32,543 nucleotides of DNA from Veillonellaceae bacterium. GTDB lineage: Bacteria > Bacillota_C > Negativicutes > UBA1444. Of the stretch, positions 27,276 to 32,543 are shown one piece after another (position 1 is the first letter of the stretch; every line of letters starts with the position of its first letter). The notes beneath the pieces are model-generated. The model was given only the letters and a program-made list of their open reading frames with translations. It was not told the origin of the DNA and did no database searches. The stretch lies in NCBI GenBank assembly GCA_012798135.1, contig JAAZNU010000004.1, positions 1 through 32,543 on the forward strand, read 5' to 3'. The position numbers were made by a program, and so were the translations under genes.

Positions 27276-27818
27276 ATGGAGGCGAAACACGGCTTGCCTG
27301 ATCCGAAGCTTCGCAGTTTGTCCCGGACCGCATTGCTGCTGGCATTGACGATCGTGTTCCAGTCGCTGCGCTTTATTGTTCCGTTGCCGGCCATCGCTTC
27401 CACTTTTTTGGTCGGCTCGCTGGTTAACGCCTGTTTGTTGGTGGCGGCATGTCTGACGGGGCGGACGGCGGCGTTTCTGATCGCTTGCGTCACGCCGGTT
27501 ATCGCTTACATTCAGCAGCTATTGCCGCTGCCGGTGTTCATCCTACCGGTCGCGGTCGGCAATGTCTTGTATGTCTGGCTGTTCACTCAGCTGGCGAAAA
27601 TCGGACCGATAGTGCCGGCCATCGGCGGAGCGGCTCTGGGAAAAGCGATCTTTTTTTATCTGGCCTTTTCGCAGCTGTTGAAGTTTATTGAATTGCCGCC
27701 GCCGCTGGCAGCGGGACTTTTGTTCGTCATGGGCTGGCCGCAGTTTGTGACGGGCGTTTTGGGCGCGATTCTGGCTCAATGGGTGGTAAAACGGCTCCGG
27801 CGGTTGGATAAGGAGTAA
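27276..27818 (+). CDS. ECF transporter S component-like membrane protein
   Basis: About 180 residues, five to six hydrophobic segments, opening with LRSLSRTALLLALTIVFQSLRFIVPLP and continuing with FLVGSLVNACLLVA, PVIAYIQQLLPLPVFILPVAVGNVLYV, ALGKAIFFYLAF and AGLLFVMGWPQFVTGVLGAILA. This is the pattern of a clostridial substrate-binding S component that would work with shared EcfA/EcfT energising subunits encoded elsewhere; its vitamin or other ligand is not known. The ATG at 27276 is preferred since it lies after the dat terminator; its ribosome site (GGTGA) is weak. A frame back to GTG 27159 would run through the dat stop and the terminator. Confidence 0.75.
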   Translation: MEAKHGLPDPKLRSLSRTALLLALTIVFQSLRFIVPLPAIASTFLVGSLVNACLLVAACLTGRTAAFLIACVTPVIAYIQQLLPLPVFILPVAVGNVLYVWLFTQLAKIGPIVPAIGGAALGKAIFFYLAFSQLLKFIELPPPLAAGLLFVMGWPQFVTGVLGAILAQWVVKRLRRLDKE

Positions 27819-27845
27819 CAACAAAAATAAAAAAAGGCGGGTATT

Positions 27846-28301
27846 TTGGTGAAACCTCAGACAGAAACGGAAAAAGCCCTATATGAGGCGGCAGGCCGCA
27901 ACTACAGGGCGAACTACAATTGCGCGGAATCAGTATTCCGGGCTTTTTGCGAACACTTGCAACTCAATGTTACACCTGATGCGCTCCGGGCTGCCGCCGG
28001 CTTTGGCGGGGGCATTTCGTCCAAGGAAGGCCCTTGCGGCGCCGCGACCGGCGGCATTATGGTCCTCGGAATCCTAGCCGGACGCACCGATCCGTCACAG
28101 GATAAGAAGCCCATGAAAGACCTGACGCGCGATTTTATGGACCAGTTTGTGGCGAAATTCGGCAACCTGAGTTGCGGCTGCCTGAATCCCTATGAGAATG
28201 GAACGCCGGAGTCGAAGGAAAACTGCCATGCTATCACGGCGGGCGCGGCCGCGCTGCTGATGCGGTTTATTGCCGAGCGGGGCCTTCATAACGGCATTTG
28301 A
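27846..28301 (+). CDS. C_GCAxxG_C_C family redox protein (copy 1)
   Basis: A 151-residue protein with the defining cysteine series: NYNCAESV (Cys near 27), GGGISSKEGPCGAATGG, LSCGCLNPY and ENCHAI. Members of this family (TIGR01909-type) are presumed redox or metal proteins, with no established reaction. Start is TTG 27846 or GTG 27849, both after AAGGCGG; the GTG spacing is slightly better. It lies 27 bp after the S-component gene and ends in a 35-bp tail-to-tail overlap with the flavin oxidoreductase gene. A second copy lies at 29452. Confidence 0.85.
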   Translation: MVKPQTETEKALYEAAGRNYRANYNCAESVFRAFCEHLQLNVTPDALRAAAGFGGGISSKEGPCGAATGGIMVLGILAGRTDPSQDKKPMKDLTRDFMDQFVAKFGNLSCGCLNPYENGTPESKENCHAITAGAAALLMRFIAERGLHNGI

Positions 28302-29370
28302 GTCCTTGCGGATTAAAACACAAGTTGCAGGAAACACAGGTTGCCTTCGGTTGTCCGGCTGCCAGCTTGTTGATCAGATCCGGCTCGCGGATGAAGGGGC
28401 GGCTCAGGGAAATCATGTCGGCGGTTCCGTCTGCTAAGATATTTTCCATCACGCTGAGCGAGCGCAGACCACCGACCAGAATGACCGGAACCTTCACCGC
28501 CGCCTTGATCTGTTTGGCGGCCGGGGCGAAATAGGCTTCCTGATCGGGGGACAGGATTCCGGGTTTGGACATGACCACGCGGGTTTCCTTGATGGTGCCG
28601 CCGCTGGTTTCAATGGCGTCGATGCCATGCTCGGCGATCATCTGGGCGGCATAGACCACATCGGGCAGCGTCAGCTGCGTTGCCGCCGTGACCCCGTCGG
28701 TGGTGTTCAACTTGGCGAAGACTGGATATTGTCGGCCCACGGCGGCCTTTACCCGGTAGGACAGTGCGCACAACAGGCTGATCCTGTGGTCGATGGAACC
28801 GCCGTATTCATCCTCGCGGTGGTTCGTGTAGGGCGAGAGAAACTGTGCCAGCAGGTATCCGTGCGCCATATGGAGCTGGACGCCGTCGAAACCGGCCCGC
28901 TTGGCCCGTAGCGCGGCGGCCTCGTAATCTTCCTGCAGCCGGTCGATTTCCTCGAGAGTCAGCGCCCGGGCGACCTGCCGGCCTTGTTCGTCAAACAGGT
29001 CGGACGGCGCGACCGGCATTTGGCCGTCGATGAAATCCGGCGCCGTCTGCCGGCCGGCATGGGCCAACTGCAGAAAAATTTTGGCGCCGTGCTGATGGAC
29101 GGCTTCTACCATCTTTTTATAGCCGTCGAGAAACCGTTCGTGAAAAATTCCGTTCTGGGGAATGCTGGCGCGGCCCAGCGGGTGCGAGACATAGGAGTGG
29201 CCGGTCATGATCAGGCCGACGCCGCCGGCTGCCAGGTTTCGGAACAACTTGAGCTGCTCCTCCGAGACCTCGCCATCCGGCTGCATCAACCGATCGTGAG
29301 TGGCCGACCGGACAAAACGGTTGCGAAATGTAAGGGCACCGATTTGATAAGGTTCGAATAATTTGCTCAT
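28267..29370 (-). CDS. NADH:flavin oxidoreductase, Old Yellow Enzyme family
   Basis: FMN-binding TIM barrel of 367 residues that reduces enoate-type or other electron-poor double bonds. Seen: LTFRNRFVRSATHDRL, GLIMTGHSYV, QLAHAGRQT, FDGVQLHMAHGYLLAQFLSPYTN, NHREDEYGGS, AKLNTTD, PVILVGGLRS and ISLSRPFIREPDLINK. The end, CVSCNLCFNPQGLKC, has four cysteines as in the iron-sulphur site of 2,4-dienoyl-CoA reductase-like enzymes, but the C-terminal FAD/NAD domain of those is absent. Start ATG at 29370 has AGGAGG eight bases upstream; the frame stays open to 29808, but that extension overlaps the divergent gene and has no family match. Confidence 0.9.
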   Translation of the reverse strand: MSKLFEPYQIGALTFRNRFVRSATHDRLMQPDGEVSEEQLKLFRNLAAGGVGLIMTGHSYVSHPLGRASIPQNGIFHERFLDGYKKMVEAVHQHGAKIFLQLAHAGRQTAPDFIDGQMPVAPSDLFDEQGRQVARALTLEEIDRLQEDYEAAALRAKRAGFDGVQLHMAHGYLLAQFLSPYTNHREDEYGGSIDHRISLLCALSYRVKAAVGRQYPVFAKLNTTDGVTAATQLTLPDVVYAAQMIAEHGIDAIETSGGTIKETRVVMSKPGILSPDQEAYFAPAAKQIKAAVKVPVILVGGLRSLSVMENILADGTADMISLSRPFIREPDLINKLAAGQPKATCVSCNLCFNPQGLKCRYEGPARQ

Positions 29371-29404
29371 AGGATGGGCCTCCTCTTTTTCGTTTTCAGG
29401 CACA

Positions 29405-29422
29405 GCCGGACCATAAACCGGC
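29405..29422. promoter_or_regulatory. Possible operator between divergent oxidoreductase and redox-protein genes
   Basis: GCCGG / CCGGC arms separated by eight A/T-rich bases (ACCATAAA), in the 81-bp spacer that must hold both divergent promoters. Short arms in a GC-rich genome, so only suggestive. Confidence 0.25.
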
Positions 29423-29451
29423 AACCAAACAATCTGAAAGGGGTTTGAGTT

Positions 29452-29907
29452 ATGACAGACAGAGCAACAGAGGCGAGAAACGCCGCCGGACAATACTTCA
29501 AAGATGGATTTAATTGTTCGGAATCGGTACTGCGGGCTACCACCGACGTTTTGGGAATTCCCGCTGACGAGCAATCGCTCAGGATGACCACCGGCTTCGG
29601 CGGCGGTTTTGGGCATGCCGGCTGCGTCTGCGGTGCGCTGGCGGCGTCGGTGATGGCGCTGGGACTGCTGCGGGGCAGAAATGCGGCGACGGAAAGCCGC
29701 GAGGAAGCCTACGCCCTGTCCAAAGAGTTTCACGACCGGTTCCGGGGAAAATTCGGCGCTACTTGCTGCCGCGCGTTGAATCCCCATCCGTTTGATACAC
29801 GCGAGCATTTGGTGAACTGCGTCAAAATTACCGGCAACACGGCGAAACTACTCATGGAGTTTTTGGAGGAAAAGGGACTGACGGAGCCTGCCGTTTCAAC
29901 CCGCTAA
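29452..29907 (+). CDS. C_GCAxxG_C_C family redox protein (copy 2)
   Basis: A 151-residue paralogue of the protein at 27846. Seen: GFNCSESV, GFGGGFGHAGCVCGALAAS (an extra Cys two before the GCA-type Cys), GATCCRALNP and VNCVKI. The cysteine pattern is close but not equal to copy 1 (TCCRALNP against SCGCLNPY), so the two may bind different metals or partners. AAAGGGG lies upstream of the ATG. It is divergent from the OYE gene and overlaps the metallopeptidase gene tail to tail by 12 bp. Confidence 0.85.
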   Translation: MTDRATEARNAAGQYFKDGFNCSESVLRATTDVLGIPADEQSLRMTTGFGGGFGHAGCVCGALAASVMALGLLRGRNAATESREEAYALSKEFHDRFRGKFGATCCRALNPHPFDTREHLVNCVKITGNTAKLLMEFLEEKGLTEPAVSTR

Positions 29908-30630
29908 AATCTTCCCCAGCAGGTCGCCGTTCTGTTTCAGCCAGCGCCGCTGCTCCCGGCAGTCGGGAATCCAACGGGCGACTTCCCGCCAGTAGGCGGG
30001 AGAATGGTTCGGGTGCAGCATATGGCACAACTCGTGTACAACTAGGTAATCCAGCACTGCGGGCGGCGCCATGATGATTCGCCAGTTGAAACTGACGGTT
30101 CCCCGGGAGGAGCAACTGCCCCAGCGGGTCTTCTGGTCGCGCAGGGAAATACGGGCCGGCCGAACGCCGATTTGCGCCGACCAATACCTTGTCCGTTCCA
30201 GCAATTGCTGATGCGATTGCTCCAGATACCACTGTTTAAGCGATTGCCAAACGGCGGGGTCGTTGTCTTCCCCCACGAGTTCCGGCAAATGAACGGCAAT
30301 ATTGCAGGCCGAGTAAGTCACGTTCGGACGACCGGCTGCGTCGGCCAGCAACAGCAACGTATGCGGTTGTCCCCGATATAGCAGCGTCGCGCCGTGCGTC
30401 AATGAAGCATTGGCCGGGTTGGCGGCGACGGCTTCCAGTCGCCGGACTTGGCGCAGGACCCAGACACGTTTGGTTTCCACCAGCTGTTGGATTTGAGACC
30501 AGGACATTCCCGTCGGCGCGGCCAGTTCCAGGCAATCCGGCCGGGAAACGCGGATCTGCACCGACTGGCGGCGGGGACTGAACCGCAGGCTGCAGGTAAA
30601 AGACCTGCCTTCGAGAGTAATAGTTGTCAT
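29896..30630 (-). CDS. YgjP/DUF45-type M48-like metallopeptidase
   Basis: A cytoplasmic-looking protein of about 245 residues with the zinc motif HELCHMLHPNHSPAYW (HExxH plus following residues, His about 199 and 203) after the family block TRWGSCSSRGTVSFNWRI. The N-terminal half contains the strand-rich region SVQIRVSRPDCLELAAP. Relatives are YgjP/SprT-like predicted zinc peptidases with unsettled targets. The start is taken as the ATG at 30630, because AAGG lies eight bases before it; an ATG two codons upstream (30636) is nearly on top of that site. No membrane segment or signal peptide was seen. Confidence 0.88.
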   Translation of the reverse strand: MTTITLEGRSFTCSLRFSPRRQSVQIRVSRPDCLELAAPTGMSWSQIQQLVETKRVWVLRQVRRLEAVAANPANASLTHGATLLYRGQPHTLLLLADAAGRPNVTYSACNIAVHLPELVGEDNDPAVWQSLKQWYLEQSHQQLLERTRYWSAQIGVRPARISLRDQKTRWGSCSSRGTVSFNWRIIMAPPAVLDYLVVHELCHMLHPNHSPAYWREVARWIPDCREQRRWLKQNGDLLGKILAG

Positions 30631-30677
30631 TGTCATACCTTAGAATATTTTCCGCGCGAGGCGATTAATCCTGCTTG

Positions 30678-30706
30678 TTGACAAGAAAAGAAGCCGGTGG
30701 TATCAT
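30678..30706 (+). promoter_or_regulatory. Sigma-70-type promoter of tRNA-Leu
   Basis: TTGACA at 30678-30683, a 17-base spacer and TATCAT at 30701-30706, about 30 bases before the mature tRNA 5' end. Confidence 0.85.
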
Positions 30707-30736
30707 ATTTCTTGCCTGCTAAAGGCAACCTGACGT

Positions 30737-30823
30737 GCCGAAGTGGCGGAATTGGCAGACGCAGCAGACTCAAAATCTGCCGTCAGCGATGGCGTGCCGG
30801 TTCGAGTCCGGCCTTCGGCACCA
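30737..30823 (+). tRNA. tRNA-Leu (anticodon CAA)
   Basis: Acceptor arms GCCGAAG (30737-30743) and CTTCGGC (30813-30819), discriminator A and encoded CCA (30821-30823). The anticodon stem GCAGA/TCTGC encloses the loop CTCAAAA, giving anticodon CAA for TTG codons. A long variable arm and GTTCGAGTC T-loop are present, as expected for a class II leucine tRNA; 87 bases with CCA. Confidence 0.97.
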
Positions 30824-30833
30824 CAGCAAAATC

Positions 30834-30868
30834 AAGGCTTCCGACGATTTCGTCGGAAGCCTTTTTTT
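30834..30868 (+). terminator. Terminator after tRNA-Leu
   Basis: Near-perfect stem of about 12 bp, GGCTTCCGACGA / TCGTCGGAAGCC around TT, followed by seven T residues. Begins 11 bases after the tRNA, so the tRNA is a single-gene transcript. Confidence 0.9.
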
Positions 30869-31106
30869 CGAAGTCTGCCGTCAACTGAACATTTTTTGAC
30901 TACTTTGCTTTTGGGGCGGCAATTTAATTTTCCCAGTATTTCATTCCATTTACAGTCTACGGCTTGAGCGGAAACGGCAGAGATTTATTCATCTCGTCAT
31001 TAATAAATGTTTGTGGCGGTTTTGTTTTGGCAATAGTGAATAGTGTGCAGATTCATGCCTGGATTGAGGCTCTGAGCCTTTCAGGGCCCTGGTTGATTTT
31101 GCTTTT

Positions 31107-31427
31107 TTAGAGGAAGGTATCTCGTTCCACTTTGCACACCCTCAGGCCAAAAGTTGAATACCATTGCTCTTTGCCCAAGAGTTGTGCTTTCCTATGCCGG
31201 GCTTCATTTTTGAACTTCCAGATCGACTCCAGGGAGTCCCAATAGGAAACCGTTATGCCGACCTTATCCGGATCTCGGGCGCTCTCGGCTCCAAGAAATC
31301 CTGGCTGCTGCTCAGCGAGCTTTAGGACTTCTTCGGCGAAAGCCGCATACCCATTATCGCCCTCCGTCCTTTTGGAAGTAAAAATAACCGCATAGTAAGG
31401 CGGAGCGGGTGTTTTTGCCACTGTCAC
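31107..31427 (-). CDS. ABM-domain (antibiotic biosynthesis monooxygenase-like) small protein
   Basis: About 106 residues forming a dimeric alpha/beta (ferredoxin-like) ABM fold by pattern: PPYYAVIFTSKRTEGDNGYAA, LAEQQPGFLGAESARD, GITVSYWDSLESIWKFKNEARHRKAQ and EQWYSTFGLRVCKVERD. Members range from heme-degrading to quinone-forming monooxygenases and many have no known reaction, so a specific activity is not claimed. Start is taken as the GTG at 31427, eight bases after AAAGGAG; a longer GTG start at 31436 would overlap that site. It lies 19 bp after the Ntn hydrolase gene on the same strand and may be co-transcribed. Confidence 0.82.
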   Translation of the reverse strand: MTVAKTPAPPYYAVIFTSKRTEGDNGYAAFAEEVLKLAEQQPGFLGAESARDPDKVGITVSYWDSLESIWKFKNEARHRKAQLLGKEQWYSTFGLRVCKVERDTFL

Positions 31428-31446
31428 ATTCAACACTCCTTTGACG

Positions 31447-32307
31447 TTACCTTACCGTCGTTACGTCGTACTTTCCGGAAAAAGCATCCGCGAGAGGAAT
31501 TTCATAGGATGCTTCCTGGTTTCCGGGGTTCGCCATGATTAAGTGCAGTGTGGAGTTGCCATTGCTGTAATGGCGAACGGTCCATGCCGACAGAGTCCTA
31601 ACCGATGTTGGCGTTGCTCCTAATCGCCATAGCACGGGGTTTTTGCTGAAAGAATCGGAGTCATCCATATCGAGGATATCCTTGGAATTCAACAATTCGT
31701 TGATTTTGGCATAACGTTTTAAGCTGCTTACGCTGATTTTTTCCGGGTTAAGTTCGATCAGATCGTCGCTAAGATAGTGATTGGTATGAAACACTACGCC
31801 ATTTGACTTTCTCTCTATCACCGCGTGTTGTCCGCCCATACCGAATTCAATGCTGGCGATTTCGGCTTTGTCGGCCATGATCAAAAATTCTGGACCACAT
31901 TTCCATTCACCCGCTTCAAGAGCCTTTAGCGCATTAGCTACACTTTCATATCGTGACAACAGTGTCGCAGTGTTGGTTTTACCCTGAAAGTTCACTTTTT
32001 TATCAAGATGGCTAGGCGCCGAAGCCGTTACAATGACCAGCCCTTCACTATTGACGCCCGCCTTGGTTCCGATCCACTCATTTCCTGTAGTATATAGGCT
32101 CAAATAGCGAAAACCTTTCTTGGGAGTCACCAGACGCAGCTCCTGCTGATGGTTCGGACTCCAGTCCCGGTTTTTGTGAATCATCGTGCCACCGTCAGCA
32201 ACTCTGTCACCAGCTGCTGCCCAGAGCGTGCAGGCGCTGGTTAGCGTTGGCACTGACAGAAAAAGCAGTAAGGTTATACAAGAAGCCAATAACAATCTAC
32301 GGCGCAT
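31447..32307 (-). CDS. Secreted Ntn hydrolase (acyl-CoA:6-APA acyltransferase / linear amide C-N hydrolase type)
   Basis: A 286-residue protein with an N-terminal signal peptide (MRRRLLL, a hydrophobic core, then PTLTSA) and cleavage predicted directly before Cys26 in ACTLWAA. The Cys would become the N-terminal nucleophile, as in C45/C59-like Ntn hydrolases; GGTMIHKNRDW about 15-25 residues later is the conserved companion motif, followed by GVNSEGLVIVTAS and FLIMADKAEIASIEF. The fold suggests amide or acyl hydrolysis outside the cytoplasm. Start ATG 32307 is chosen from the signal peptide; the ribosome site (GGTGG) is weak and an in-frame ATG at 32373 has a stronger AAGGGAAGG but would put 22 polar residues before the signal. 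Codons look more AT-rich than in the upstream regions. Confidence 0.82.
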   Translation of the reverse strand: MRRRLLLASCITLLLFLSVPTLTSACTLWAAAGDRVADGGTMIHKNRDWSPNHQQELRLVTPKKGFRYLSLYTTGNEWIGTKAGVNSEGLVIVTASAPSHLDKKVNFQGKTNTATLLSRYESVANALKALEAGEWKCGPEFLIMADKAEIASIEFGMGGQHAVIERKSNGVVFHTNHYLSDDLIELNPEKISVSSLKRYAKINELLNSKDILDMDDSDSFSKNPVLWRLGATPTSVRTLSAWTVRHYSNGNSTLHLIMANPGNQEASYEIPLADAFSGKYDVTTVR

Positions 32308-32543
32308 AGTACCACCAACTTTTCTGTAATTTACCGACCTGAACTGACAAGATGATGGATGGGTGATGCGCATACCTTCCCTTGGACACTCCATTTTTAG
32401 CTTATACCTGAATCCGTGACAGACGAGACGCTATCAAAGAAACCCATGATTTGAGCGTTGCAAACATTCTTCTCTGTCTACGGCATTGCTTCTCTGATGG
32501 CGTTTCGAGGCAGTATTTCTCAGAGCAGAGGTTTTCTGTCCGA

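Noticed and set aside
25897..27345. A 482-codon minus-strand frame opposite the peroxiredoxin and dat genes
   Set aside because: No family match; it is an antisense shadow of well-identified genes.
28267..29808. A 513-residue version of the OYE protein with a long N-terminal extension
   Set aside because: The extension overlaps the divergent C_GCAxxG_C_C gene and has no family similarity; ATG 29370 has an ideal AGGAGG.

Overview
The window reads like a chromosomal segment of an anaerobic Firmicute. The best guess is a spore-forming Negativicute (Sporomusa/Acetonema-like). This is inference from gene families: a propionate-CoA-transferase-like enzyme, an EtfA with a ferredoxin domain, a selenocysteine-type peroxiredoxin, SepF, YlbF and a clostridial-style ECF S component. 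Coding regions are moderately GC-rich with strong AGGAGG ribosome sites. No phage, IS, integrase or CRISPR was seen.

Layout. (1) 1-3925: a plus-strand housekeeping run: end of an endonuclease-IV-like TIM barrel, YlbF-family protein, murB, a beta-CASP RNase and sepF, closed by a terminator. (2) 3950-8340: a NeuD/PglD-type acetyltransferase divergent from dnaE. (3) 8333-19323: a short-chain acyl-CoA region: thiolase, acyl-CoA dehydrogenase, etfB, etfA and a MaoC hydratase; then, divergently across an AT-rich gap, a GntP-type permease and a fused CoA-transferase, second thiolase and SDR reductase. (4) 19409-24673: a sigma-54 activator (CBS pair, two PAS, AAA+, Fis HTH) in a tight run with a DUF2007-like protein, pyruvate kinase and an unknown protein. 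(5) 24656-30630: accessory genes: membrane acyltransferase, selenocysteine peroxiredoxin, D-amino-acid transaminase, ECF S component, two C_GCAxxG_C_C redox proteins flanking an OYE flavoenzyme, and a YgjP-like metallopeptidase. (6) 30678-32543: tRNA-Leu(CAA), a small ABM-domain protein and a secreted Ntn hydrolase.

How it fits together. Region 3 carries three nearly identical sigma-54 (-24/-12) promoters: one on the dnaE stop codon driving the thiolase/bcd/etf operon, and a divergent pair driving the permease and the CoA-transferase operon. The sigma-54 activator gene lies directly after the last of these operons. The enzymes make a complete route between acetyl-CoA, acetoacetyl-CoA, (R)-3-hydroxybutyryl-CoA, crotonyl-CoA and butyryl-CoA with uptake and CoA activation. 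That suits 3-hydroxybutyrate/crotonate dismutation or butyrate formation through R-stereospecific steps rather than the Hbd/Crt pair.

The second highlight is the peroxiredoxin at 25787-26260. An in-frame TGA sits exactly at the peroxidatic cysteine position and is followed by a hairpin of bacterial SECIS geometry. Standard gene calling would split or truncate this gene.
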